The notes under the pieces were generated by a model. That model was not told where the DNA came from and ran no database searches. It saw only the letters and a list, made by a program, of their open reading frames with translations. A stretch of 40,132 bases of DNA from Desulfobacteraceae bacterium (GTDB lineage: Bacteria; Desulfobacterota; Desulfobacteria; Desulfobacterales; Desulfosalsimonadaceae), in assembly GCA_021737565.1 (NCBI GenBank), contig JAIPDS010000014.1, positions 1 to 40,132 of the forward strand. Reading direction: 5' to 3'. The position numbers and the translations under genes are program-made. Shown here piece after piece: positions 26,360-34,996 of this stretch (position 1 is its first letter; each line of letters starts with the position of its first letter).

Positions 26360-27967
26360 TTGGGCTTCGAAATTTACAAGGAAACCTATGCAGGACAGAT
26401 CAGGCCTATCACCCTCGGCAAGGGCGACAAAGCCGTGACTGTCGGTGGTGAAAGCGGTCTCCCGGTTTATACATTTGAAGGGGAGATGCCCAATAAGCCC
26501 AGGATCGCAATGGAAATCTGGGACATGGAGCCGCCCGACTGGTCTGAGGCGGCAAAAAAGCCCTTTGAGAATGTTTTGTCGGATCCTGCCGCATGGGCAA
26601 AAAAATGCGTGGAAGAATACGGCGCGGAAATGATAGTTCTTCAGCTCAAAAGCGCCGATCCCAACGGAAATGATGCAAGCCCGGACGAAGTTGCCGAAAA
26701 CGTAAAAAAGGTTCTCGGCGCAATTGACGTGCCCTTGATTCTATGGGGTACCGCCAATGTTCAGAAGGACGAGGAGGTCTTAAAAAAGGTTGCCGAGGTC
26801 TGCGACGGAGAAAACCTTGTTCTTGCACCGGTGGAAGACGACAATCACAAGGGAGTGGGCGCAGCAGCAATGGCATACAGCCATACAGTGGGTGCATCGT
26901 CTCCCATTGATGTTAACCTTGCAAAACAGGTAAACATTCTGCTTGAAAATCTCGGTGTTCCAACAGACCATATCATTATCGATCCCACCACGGGCGGCCT
27001 CGGCTACGGAATGGAATACTCCTATTCTGTTATGGAGAGAATCAAGATGGCCGCGCTTCTCCAGGGCGATGACAAGCTTCAGTATCCGATAATAAGTAAC
27101 CTCGGAAACGAAGTCTGGCGATGCAAGGAAGCAAACCAGACTGCAGACGATGCTCCCGAGCTTGGCGACCCTGAAAGACGCGGGATTCTCATGGAGGCCG
27201 TGGGAGCCGTATGCTACCTGATGGCGGGCTCGGATATTCTTATCATGAGGCATCCGGAATCCATACGGCTGGTAAAAAGCTTCATAGAACTGGTTATGGA
27301 TGGCGGATCCGCCCAGGATATTGCCCCGATTAACAAGCAGCTTGAAGATGTTGATATAGATTTTGCCGCCATGGCCCCCGAGCCTGACCTTACGATCGAG
27401 GAGGAAAAGAAGGCCGCTGCCAAGAAGGAGCAAAAGAAGGCCGAACCCAAGAAGGAGGAAAAGAAGGCGGCTCCCAAGAAGAAAGAGGCCAAGAAAGAAG
27501 AGCCCAAGAAGAAAGAGAAAAAGGCCGAGCCCGAGAAAGAAGAAAAGAAGAAAGAGGAGGCTAAGCCTGCGGCAGAGGAAAAGGCCGTAAAGCCCGAAGA
27601 AGACGAGGCCGCAAAGGCCAAGGCTGAAGAAGAGGCTAAGGCCAAGGCAGAGGAAGAGGCCAAGAAAAAGGCAGAAGAGGAAAAGAAGGCCAAAGAAGAA
27701 GCCGAGAAAAAGAAGAAGCAAGAAGAGGAGCAAAAGAAGAAAGAAGAGCAAGAGGCTAAAAAACAGGCTGCTGCAGAAGAAAAGGCAAAGCGCGAGCAAG
27801 AAGAAAGAAAGCTTCGCGAAAAACGCGCCAAGGAGCGCGAGGAGCTTGAAAAGAAGCGCCAGGCAGCAAGGCAGCAGCAGGCCGGGACACTTACTCCGGC
27901 CAAGGAGCAGAACTCCGAGCTCGATAAAATAGTTGAAAGACTCGACCGGATTCACAGGAGAGTCTGA
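26360..27967 (+). CDS. acsD: Corrinoid iron-sulfur protein small subunit with long charged C-terminal tail
   Basis: Residues 1-315 are the small (delta) subunit of the corrinoid iron-sulfur protein, a TIM barrel that with AcsC carries the methyl group to acetyl-CoA synthase. Typical stretches are GGESGLPVYTFEGEMPNKP, CVEEYGAEMIVLQLKSADP, IIIDPTTGGLGYGMEYSYS and IMRHPES. Most homologues end here. This one continues for over 200 residues: a linker, then residues 346-506 made almost only of Lys, Glu, Ala and some Pro and Gln, predicted as a highly charged helix, and a final amphipathic segment (ELDKIVERLDRIHRRV). The start is TTG 26360, with AAGGAGGT ending five bases upstream. First gene of the operon. 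The tail is discussed in the findings. Confidence 0.93.
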   Translation: MGFEIYKETYAGQIRPITLGKGDKAVTVGGESGLPVYTFEGEMPNKPRIAMEIWDMEPPDWSEAAKKPFENVLSDPAAWAKKCVEEYGAEMIVLQLKSADPNGNDASPDEVAENVKKVLGAIDVPLILWGTANVQKDEEVLKKVAEVCDGENLVLAPVEDDNHKGVGAAAMAYSHTVGASSPIDVNLAKQVNILLENLGVPTDHIIIDPTTGGLGYGMEYSYSVMERIKMAALLQGDDKLQYPIISNLGNEVWRCKEANQTADDAPELGDPERRGILMEAVGAVCYLMAGSDILIMRHPESIRLVKSFIELVMDGGSAQDIAPINKQLEDVDIDFAAMAPEPDLTIEEEKKAAAKKEQKKAEPKKEEKKAAPKKKEAKKEEPKKKEKKAEPEKEEKKKEEAKPAAEEKAVKPEEDEAAKAKAEEEAKAKAEEEAKKKAEEEKKAKEEAEKKKKQEEEQKKKEEQEAKKQAAAEEKAKREQEERKLREKRAKEREELEKKRQAARQQQAGTLTPAKEQNSELDKIVERLDRIHRRV

Positions 27968-28096
27968 ATATAAATAAGGCTTTAAACAAATGGCATAAAA
28001 AACTCTTTTGCAAACAGGCACCATAGGGGGTTTTAGCCAGCAAGAGCGAAAGACGGATTTGCCGAATATTAAAAGAAACAGGAGGAGGAACCTCTG

Positions 28097-30127
28097 ATGG
28101 CAGAAGAAAAAGAGAAAAAAGCAGCCCCGAAAAAAGAAAAAGTGGCTGATCCAAAAGCGGCGACAATAGATCCCGCATCTCAGGAGATGATCGCGCGCGC
28201 GCAGAAGCTGGGTGTTGATACCATATTTGACCGCGCCGAAAGCATGAAACCTTGCAACATCGGCGCCCAGGGCACCTGCTGCAAGAACTGCGGAATGGGA
28301 CCGTGCAGACTGCCGCTGCCCAAGAGCGGCATCGAAGGCGAAGATACCAGAAAAGGCCTTTGCGGCGCAACAGCCAACACGATTGCCGCCAGAAATTTTA
28401 TCCGGATGATTGCAGGTGGTGCGGCGGCTCACTCTGACCATGGCCGCAGCGTGGCCGAGGTTTTCCTTTCAACAGCACGCAAGGAAAACGAGGACTATCA
28501 AATTAAGGATAAGTTCAAGCTGATCCAGGTTGCAGAAGCTCTGGGCGTGGCAACCACCGTGGAGGTTGACGGGGAGACAAAGGACCGGGATCTTGATGAA
28601 ATTGCGGTTGAAGTGGGCGAAGTCGCCATGGCTGAATGGGGCAAACCAGAGGGTGAAATGCTTTATCTGAAGCGCGCCCCGCAGCCCCTTTATGAAAAAT
28701 GGGAAAAGCATGGCGTCAAACCCAGAAACGTTGACAGGGAAATTGTTGAAATCATGCACAGGACCCACATGGGTGTTGACCAGGACTACAAAAATCTTAT
28801 GCGCCAGGGCGCCCGGGCCGCGCTGGCAGACGGCTGGGGCGGCTCCATGCTGGCAACAGATCTGCAGGACATACTCTTCGGCACCCCCTATCCCCTACAG
28901 TCCGAAGCCAATCTGGGAGTGATGAAGGAGGACCATGTAAACGTTATCGTGCACGGCCATGAGCCTGTGCTCTCTGAGATGATCGTGGCTGCGGCCCAGT
29001 CCAAGGAGATGCTCGATTACGCAAAGGAAAAGGGCGCCAAGGGGATTCAGCTGGGTGGCATATGCTGTACTGCAAACGAAATCCTGCAGCGCCACGGAAT
29101 CCCGCCTGCAGGCACATTTCTGCAGCAGGAGCTGGCCATTATAACCGGGGCATGCGATGCCATGGTGGTCGATGTGCAGTGCATCTTCCAAAACCTGGCA
29201 AATGTGGCCAAATGCTTTCATACCAAGCTGGTCACCACTCATCCCATTGCCAAGATGGAGCAGGACAACGTCATTCATATAGAGTTTGACGAGCACCATG
29301 CCATGGAAGACGCCAAGCGCATTGTCAAGATGGCTATTGACAATTTTGAAAACCGCGGCTCCGAGGTAATGATCCCCAAGCAGAAGGCAACCCAGATAGC
29401 AGGATTCGGTGTTGAATCGATCCAGTATCACCTGGGAGGCACATTCCGCGGCGATTACTACACATTAAACGACAACATTATAAACGGCAGAATTCGCGGC
29501 ATTGCAGGCGTGGTAGGCTGCAATAATGCCCGGACCAGGCATAACGAGGGCCACATCGCGGTGGTAAAGGAACTTATCAAGAACGACGTGATAGTTTTGA
29601 CCACCGGATGCAACGGAATTGCCTGCGCCATGGAAGGCCTGCTTACGCCCGAAACAGCCGGCGTTTTCTGCGGCGCGGGACTGGCAGAGGTCTGCGAGAC
29701 AGTTGGTATACCGCCTGTTCTGCACATGGGGTCATGTGTGGACAACAGCAGAATTCTTCTTGCGGCAACAGAAGTGGTAAAAGCCGGCGGGCTTGGCAAT
29801 GATATTTCAGAGTTGCCTGCAGCAGGGAGCGCTCCTGAATGGATGAGTGAGAAAGCCATTTCCATCGGTCAGTATTTTGTTTCCTCGGGCGTATACACGG
29901 TGTTCGGGGTCAACTTCCCGACCAGCGGCGCGCCGGTCTTCCAGGATTATCTTTTCAAGGAGATGGAAAAACTTTACGGCGGGAAATGGGATTACGAGCC
30001 CGATCCGATTGAGCATGCCAGAAAAATGATCGCCCATATTGACGCAAAGCGCAAGGCTCTTGGAATTGACAAGGCCCGCGAGCGAGTGCTCATGGATATG
30101 GCCGACCGCCAGAAGCTCGAAGCATAA
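28097..30127 (+). CDS. cooS/acsA: Anaerobic carbon monoxide dehydrogenase, catalytic subunit
   Basis: A 676-residue Ni-Fe-S enzyme that interconverts CO2 and CO, here feeding acetyl-CoA synthase. The N-terminal cluster region shows CCKNCGMGPC. C-cluster ligands are visible: the His in HGHEPVLSE, and cysteines in VDVQCIFQNL, VVGCNN, TTGCNGIACAM and MGSCVDN. The proton-transfer region THPIAKMEQ is present. Length is close to the usual 630-675. The first 22 residues form an added Lys/Ala/Pro/Glu segment (EKEKKAAPKKEK) before the conserved start, similar in wording to part of the AcsD tail. ATG 28097 follows GGAGGAGG. It is the second gene of the operon, 129 bases after acsD. The nickel-insertion gene cooC is not in this window. 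Confidence 0.96.
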   Translation: MAEEKEKKAAPKKEKVADPKAATIDPASQEMIARAQKLGVDTIFDRAESMKPCNIGAQGTCCKNCGMGPCRLPLPKSGIEGEDTRKGLCGATANTIAARNFIRMIAGGAAAHSDHGRSVAEVFLSTARKENEDYQIKDKFKLIQVAEALGVATTVEVDGETKDRDLDEIAVEVGEVAMAEWGKPEGEMLYLKRAPQPLYEKWEKHGVKPRNVDREIVEIMHRTHMGVDQDYKNLMRQGARAALADGWGGSMLATDLQDILFGTPYPLQSEANLGVMKEDHVNVIVHGHEPVLSEMIVAAAQSKEMLDYAKEKGAKGIQLGGICCTANEILQRHGIPPAGTFLQQELAIITGACDAMVVDVQCIFQNLANVAKCFHTKLVTTHPIAKMEQDNVIHIEFDEHHAMEDAKRIVKMAIDNFENRGSEVMIPKQKATQIAGFGVESIQYHLGGTFRGDYYTLNDNIINGRIRGIAGVVGCNNARTRHNEGHIAVVKELIKNDVIVLTTGCNGIACAMEGLLTPETAGVFCGAGLAEVCETVGIPPVLHMGSCVDNSRILLAATEVVKAGGLGNDISELPAAGSAPEWMSEKAISIGQYFVSSGVYTVFGVNFPTSGAPVFQDYLFKEMEKLYGGKWDYEPDPIEHARKMIAHIDAKRKALGIDKARERVLMDMADRQKLEA

Positions 30128-30173
30128 GGTTATATGAATAAGTAAAATAAAATCCTCAACGAAGGAGGACAGT

Positions 30174-32408
30174 ATGTCAAAAATGATCGCATTTGCCGCC
30201 ATTCAGGGCGGCTATAAAGTGGTTTCCCAGGCGGAGGGCGAGCTTGACAAGGCGCTTCGCTCCTATGACGCCTCCACCAAGGTGGAATTTCCCAACACAG
30301 GATATTTTCTGCCTGTTATTTATTCCCTGACCGGTATGAAGGTTGAAACCCTGGAGGATATGAAAAAGCCCCTGGAGTTTGCGCGCAAGCTGCTTCCGCC
30401 TCATATAAAGGGCAAGAATAATCTGCCGTACCTCGGCCCCCTTCTGGATGCCGGCATGGCAGCCATCCTTGCCTACGAGATCAAGGAAGGTATAAGGACG
30501 GTAACAGATCCCGAGTTTTATTATCCCTACGAGGACCCGGATCTGGAAAACGGCAAGATCTGGCTGGGTCCCGCAGATGATATTATCCTGAGAAAACGCG
30601 GCGTGGAGTTTGTTGACGGATCTGCGCCTGGTTTTGCAGCTATTGTGGGCGCGGTACCGGATCCTGAGACCGCAAAGATGATAGTAGAGGAGTATCAGAA
30701 GCGCAACCTCTATATTTTCTGCGCGGCCAGGCATCGCGGAATCTCCATAATTGACCAGCTCATGGAGGCCGATGTCCAGATCGGGTGGAACACCCGCATC
30801 GTGCCCTTCGGACCGGACATCTCCTCGGCCGTATTTGCACTGGGCTTTGCCAACAGGGCTGCCATGGCATTCGGCGGTGTTCAGCCCGGCGACTACAAGA
30901 AGATTCTTCTTTACAACAAGAACCGGATCTTTGCATTTGTCAACGCCCTTGGCGATATAGGCACTGAATGGGGCGTGGCCGCGGCAGGCTGTGTCAACTG
31001 GGGATTTCCGACAATTGCGGATACCGATATTCCCGAAATTCTGCCCACTGGAATCTGCACCTACGAGCACGTGGTCGCAAACGTGCCGCATGACGAGATA
31101 GTACAGAAATCGGTCGAGGTGCGCGGCCTTAAGGTGCAGGTATCCGAGATAGACATTCCCTGTTCCTTCGGCCCGGCCTACGAGGGTGAGCGGGTTCGCG
31201 GCAAGGACCTGCATTCCCAGATGGGCGGCGGTAAGACCCAGTGCACCGAGCTTGCCAAGATGGCGGAAATGAAGGAGATCGAGGACGGCAAGGTGGATGT
31301 CGTTGGCAAGGATATCCCGGATATCAGCGAAGGCGACACCCTGCCTCTGGGCATATACGTCCAGATTGCCGGCCGCGAATTTGAGACCGATTTCGAGCCC
31401 ATCCTGGAGCGCCAGATCCATCACCTTATAAATTACATCCAGGGAGTAATGCACATAGGCCAGCGCGACATTTCCTGGATACGGGTGAGCAAGGCAGCCG
31501 TGGAAAAAGGTTTCACATTAAAGGATATAGGGGTTGTCCTTCATGCCAAGATGCACCAGGATTTCGGCAAGGTGCTTGATAAGGTCCAGGTAACCCTGTA
31601 TACCAACAAGGACGATGTGGATAAACTCACCGAGCGTGCCAGGGCCGAGTATAAGCATCGCGACGAGCGGGTTGAGAACATGAGGGACGAGGATGTGGAG
31701 ATTTACTACTCCTGCACACTGTGCCAGTCATTTGCCCCGAATCACGTCTGTTCGGTATCACCTGAACGTACCGGACTTTGCGGCGCATACAACTGGATGG
31801 ACTGCAAGGCATCCTACGAAATCAACCCCACCGGCCCCAACCAGCCGATTAAAAAGGGCGAGACAAAGGATCCGAGGCTGGGGCGCTGGAAGGGCGTTGA
31901 CGAGTTTGTCAAGCAGGCTTCGCGCGGTGCGATTGAAGGCTATAACTTCTATTCAATAGTTCACGAGCCCATGACGACCTGCGGCTGCTGTGAATGCATA
32001 GCTGCGGTGCTGCCGAGCTGCAACGGAGTGATGACAGTCAACCGGGAATATACCGGTGATACTCCCTGCGGAATGAAGTTTACCACCCTGGCCGGAACGG
32101 CCGGCGGCGGTGCCATGACTCCGGGTTTTGTCGGGCACTCCAAGTTTAACATCACCCAGCGCAAGTTCATCCGCGGCGATGGTCCTCCTGAAATGGACGA
32201 GGGTGGTATACTCCGGATGGTCTGGATGCCCAAGATGCTCAAGGAGGAGATCAAGGACAGGATCGATTCCCGGGCAAAGGAACTCGGGGTCCCGGACTTC
32301 TATGATAAGATCGCAGACGAGACAGTGGGCACCACAGAAGAGGAGATCCTGGATTTTCTCAAGGAAAAGGATCATCCGGCGCTCAAGCTGGAATCCATTG
32401 TGGGCTGA
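30174..32408 (+). CDS. acsB: CO-methylating acetyl-CoA synthase
   Basis: A 744-residue enzyme that condenses CO, a methyl group from the corrinoid protein and coenzyme A into acetyl-CoA, or reverses this in acetate oxidation. The N-terminal domain (PHIKGKNNLPYLGPLLDAG) that contacts the CODH subunit is present, so this is the bacterial long form rather than the short archaeal CdhC. The A-cluster ligands are visible: CTLCQSFAPNHVC, RTGLCGAYNW and the Cys-Gly-Cys of TTCGCCEC. The C-terminus keeps TAGGGAMTPGFVGHSKFNI. GAAGGAGGA precedes ATG 30174. Third gene of the operon, 46 bases after cooS. Confidence 0.96.
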   Translation: MSKMIAFAAIQGGYKVVSQAEGELDKALRSYDASTKVEFPNTGYFLPVIYSLTGMKVETLEDMKKPLEFARKLLPPHIKGKNNLPYLGPLLDAGMAAILAYEIKEGIRTVTDPEFYYPYEDPDLENGKIWLGPADDIILRKRGVEFVDGSAPGFAAIVGAVPDPETAKMIVEEYQKRNLYIFCAARHRGISIIDQLMEADVQIGWNTRIVPFGPDISSAVFALGFANRAAMAFGGVQPGDYKKILLYNKNRIFAFVNALGDIGTEWGVAAAGCVNWGFPTIADTDIPEILPTGICTYEHVVANVPHDEIVQKSVEVRGLKVQVSEIDIPCSFGPAYEGERVRGKDLHSQMGGGKTQCTELAKMAEMKEIEDGKVDVVGKDIPDISEGDTLPLGIYVQIAGREFETDFEPILERQIHHLINYIQGVMHIGQRDISWIRVSKAAVEKGFTLKDIGVVLHAKMHQDFGKVLDKVQVTLYTNKDDVDKLTERARAEYKHRDERVENMRDEDVEIYYSCTLCQSFAPNHVCSVSPERTGLCGAYNWMDCKASYEINPTGPNQPIKKGETKDPRLGRWKGVDEFVKQASRGAIEGYNFYSIVHEPMTTCGCCECIAAVLPSCNGVMTVNREYTGDTPCGMKFTTLAGTAGGGAMTPGFVGHSKFNITQRKFIRGDGPPEMDEGGILRMVWMPKMLKEEIKDRIDSRAKELGVPDFYDKIADETVGTTEEEILDFLKEKDHPALKLESIVG

Positions 32409-32424
32409 TGTCAGCAGGAAAAAG

Positions 32425-32456
32425 CGGTCCGGGTGCCGGTTTCCGGCCCCGGGCCG
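32425..32456 (+). repeat. GC-rich intercistronic hairpin between acsB and acsC
   Basis: CGGTCCGGGTGCCGG (32425-32439), loop TTT, and CCGGCCCCGGGCCG (32443-32456) pair along 14 base pairs with one bulged T and one G-U pair. No U tract follows, so it is not a classical terminator. A role in mRNA processing, stability or partial attenuation between acsB and acsC is possible. Confidence 0.6.
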
Positions 32457-32500
32457 ATAACAGGGTTAATTTTGATACAGCGTAAAACGAGGAGAAAAAA

Positions 32501-33841
32501 ATGGCACTAACCGGAATTCAGATATTTAAACTCCTGCCGCAGACCAACTGCAAGGAATGCGGGTATCCCACGTGTCTTGCCTTTGCAATGAACCTTGCTT
32601 CCGGGAAAGCCGAACTCGACAGTTGCCCGTACGTTTCAGACGAGGCGCGCGAGCAGCTTGCAGAGGCGTCGGCCCCGCCCATTCTACCGGTTCAGATCGG
32701 CAAGGGTGTTCGTGCAAGAACCGTGGGAGGTGAGACGGTTCAGTACAGGCATGAAAAAACCTTTTTCAATCCAACCGCCCTGGCTGCAAAGATCAGCTCG
32801 GACATGGATGAAAAAGAGATGGAACAAAAACTAAAGACATGGAATGCTTTCCAGTTCGAGCGCGTTGGCTATAACCTGCGCCCCGAACTGGTGGCCTTAG
32901 AGGATGCAAACGGGGACAAGGACGCATTTGCATCAAAGGCCAAAAAGATTGCCGAGACCTCGGAGTTTAATCTCATTCTCATGTCTGAGAATATAGATGT
33001 GATGAAAGCCGGGGTGGAGGCTTGCAAGTTTAAAAATCCCCTGATTTATGCGGCAACCAAGGACAATTTCGACGATTTTTCAGCGCTTGCAAAGGAAAAC
33101 GACCTTCCGCTGACCATAAAGGCCGACTCGGTTGAAGGCCTTATGGAAATGACCGACAAGCTGCGCAACGACGGATTCAAGAAGATGGTTATTGATCCGG
33201 GCTCAAGGGATGTCAAGCAGGCTTACGAAGACCAGGTGCACATAAGGCGGGCGGCGCTGAAGCTGACCAACCGTGCCGTGGGTTATCCCACTATTGCTTT
33301 TCCCTGTGAAATGGCTTCCAACCTGGATGCCGAAACCGTGCTTGCAGCAATGTTTATCGCAAAGTACGGTGCCATAACAGTGATGTCGGATTTTTCAAGC
33401 GAGAGCCTGTTTTCGCTTCTTTTGGAGCGGTTAAACATTTTCACCGACCCGCAGCGGCCCATGACGGTTGTAGAGGACATCTACCCCATAGGCAACCCGG
33501 GCGAGAATTCGCCGGTCCTGGTCACCACAAACTTTGCCCTGACCTACTTTATTGTTTCCGGAGAGATCGAGGGCAGCAAGGTGCCGGCATGGCTTCTTGT
33601 AAAGGACACGGAAGGTCTGTCAGTGCTCACGGCCTGGGCTGCAGGCAAGTTTGCCGGCGATGATGTGGGAATGTTTGTAAAGAAATGCGGGATCGCAGAC
33701 AAGGTCAAGAACAAGGAGCTCATCATTCCGGGTTATGCCGCTGCAATTGCAGGTGAAATAGAAGAGGAGCTTCCGGACTGGACAGTTACTGTCGGGCCGC
33801 GGGAAGCCCCGCATCTGCCGGCTTTCCTGAAGCAGAAGTAA
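32501..33841 (+). CDS. acsC: Corrinoid iron-sulfur protein large subunit
   Basis: A 446-residue protein holding the cobamide and a 4Fe-4S cluster; with AcsD it shuttles methyl groups between AcsE and AcsB. The N-terminal cluster motif is NCKECGYPTC followed by Cys in ELDSCPYV, matching CX2CX4CX16C. The central TIM barrel includes FQFERVGYNL and VIDPGSRDVKQAYED; the C-terminal domain with KVPAWLLVKDTEGLSVLTA and GYAAAIAGEIEEELPDW is the Rossmann-like cobamide-binding part. Length is usual for AcsC. CGAGGAGA precedes ATG 32501. Fourth gene of the operon. Confidence 0.95.
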   Translation: MALTGIQIFKLLPQTNCKECGYPTCLAFAMNLASGKAELDSCPYVSDEAREQLAEASAPPILPVQIGKGVRARTVGGETVQYRHEKTFFNPTALAAKISSDMDEKEMEQKLKTWNAFQFERVGYNLRPELVALEDANGDKDAFASKAKKIAETSEFNLILMSENIDVMKAGVEACKFKNPLIYAATKDNFDDFSALAKENDLPLTIKADSVEGLMEMTDKLRNDGFKKMVIDPGSRDVKQAYEDQVHIRRAALKLTNRAVGYPTIAFPCEMASNLDAETVLAAMFIAKYGAITVMSDFSSESLFSLLLERLNIFTDPQRPMTVVEDIYPIGNPGENSPVLVTTNFALTYFIVSGEIEGSKVPAWLLVKDTEGLSVLTAWAAGKFAGDDVGMFVKKCGIADKVKNKELIIPGYAAAIAGEIEEELPDWTVTVGPREAPHLPAFLKQK

Positions 33842-33853
33842 TAAACTTACGGC

Positions 33854-33888
33854 GCGGCGCCGGTCTGTAAGACGAGTTGCGGCGCCGC
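33854..33888 (+). repeat. Intercistronic inverted repeat between acsC and acsE
   Basis: GCGGCGCCG (33854-33862) and CGGCGCCGC (33880-33888) form a perfect nine-pair GC stem with a 17-base loop. It ends just before the acsE ribosome site at about 33898. There is no U tract. Together with the hairpin after acsB it suggests structured spacers that may set subunit ratios. Confidence 0.6.
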
Positions 33889-33909
33889 ATCAACAAAGGG
33901 AGGTTCTCC

Positions 33910-34794
33910 ATGCTGTTAATAGGCGAGAGTTTAAACGTGATGTCCAAAAAAGTGGGAAAGGCTCTAAAAGAGCGCGATCCAGGGCCGATTCAGGAAGAAG
34001 CCAAGCTTCAGAAGGAAAAGGGGATGGATTACATAGACATCAACCTGGGCCCGGCAAAAAAAGACGGTGCCGAGTTGATGCCCTGGGTTGTAAAGACCGT
34101 GCAGGAGGTCGTGGATCTGCCCCTGGCCCTTGATACCTCCAACATTGAAGCAATTGAAGAGGGGCTTAAGGTTTACAAGGAAACAGCGCAGCCGCCCCTT
34201 ATTAATTCGATCATGTGCCGGCCCGAGCGGTATGAAAAAATGCTGCCCGTAGCCGCGGAATACAATGCTGATTTTATCGCCCTGATGTGGGGGCCGGAGG
34301 GCCTGCCGCGGGATGAAAATGAAAGGGCGGCGTTGTGCGTCGAACTGACGTATGCGGCAAACGAGGCCGGAATCGAAAACGAGAGCATCTGGGTGGACGG
34401 TATTGTAACTCCTGTTAATATCCAGCAGGATCAGCTGGTATGCCTGATGAATTTCTATCAGATGCTCCAGGACATTGCCCCGGGTGCAAAAAGCACATGC
34501 GGCCTGTCAAATATTTCAAACGGTCCCCCGGCTCATCTGCGCCCCATATTGAATCAAACCTACATGGTTATGCTGCAGCGCCATGGACTGTATTCGGTGA
34601 TATCCGATCCCCTTGATGAAAAGCTTACGGCAATTGCCAAGGACCAGCATCCCGAGATAGTTGATGTGATCCACAAGGCCATGGACGGGCAAACCGATGC
34701 AAGCGAGCATCCAAAGGAGCTTGCCGACTATGTAAAGACAGTGGACGTGATTCTTGGACGCAAACTTTATTCAGATTCCTGGCTGGAGCTGTAG
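33910..34794 (+). CDS. acsE: 5-methyltetrahydrofolate:corrinoid iron-sulfur protein methyltransferase
   Basis: A 294-residue TIM-barrel enzyme that moves the methyl group of methyl-tetrahydrofolate to the cobalt of AcsC/AcsD. It starts MLLIGESLNVMSKKV, the pterin-binding entry motif of the family; YIDINLGPA, LALDTSN and STCGLSNISNG are further folate-site signatures shared with the MetH methyl-THF domain. ATG 33910 is chosen since GGGAGG lies six bases upstream; an in-frame TTG at 33877 would start inside the preceding inverted repeat. It ends TAG TTT TAA and is followed by a strong terminator, making it the last gene of the operon. Confidence 0.95.
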   Translation: MLLIGESLNVMSKKVGKALKERDPGPIQEEAKLQKEKGMDYIDINLGPAKKDGAELMPWVVKTVQEVVDLPLALDTSNIEAIEEGLKVYKETAQPPLINSIMCRPERYEKMLPVAAEYNADFIALMWGPEGLPRDENERAALCVELTYAANEAGIENESIWVDGIVTPVNIQQDQLVCLMNFYQMLQDIAPGAKSTCGLSNISNGPPAHLRPILNQTYMVMLQRHGLYSVISDPLDEKLTAIAKDQHPEIVDVIHKAMDGQTDASEHPKELADYVKTVDVILGRKLYSDSWLEL

Positions 34795-34821
34795 TTTTAA
34801 GCAAACAATTCGGACACAAGC

Positions 34822-34859
34822 AAAAAGCCCCTGACTCCTCGCCGGAGCGGGGCTTTTTT
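34822..34859 (+). terminator. Rho-independent terminator after acsE
   Basis: AAAAAGCCCC (34822-34831) pairs with GGGGCTTTTTT (34849-34859). The GC stem followed by six T residues, 27 bases after the acsE stop, closes the CODH/ACS operon. Confidence 0.9.
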
Positions 34860-34996
34860 GTGCCGGCAATCCTTTATACCAGATAAGAGCCGGCCCGCTG
34901 CCGGAAGCGGTTTTTATGATATTGATTTCAGGCCGTATCTCCTGTATACAGGGGTATAAACATATTCCGGCCAGCCTGAATGAAAGCGGCTTTTAT

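Noticed and set aside
26780-28441. Long open frame (553 codons) on the minus strand opposite acsD and the cooS start
   Set aside because: It exists because the acsD tail is A/G-only, so the opposite strand has few stops; its product is a Leu/Phe/Ser run with no known family, and the plus strand has clear homologues.
30153-30169. TCCTC/GAGGA pairing that could hide the acsB ribosome site
   Set aside because: Only five pairs with a seven-base loop; any ribosome site will pair with a nearby TCCTC, so the evidence is too weak.
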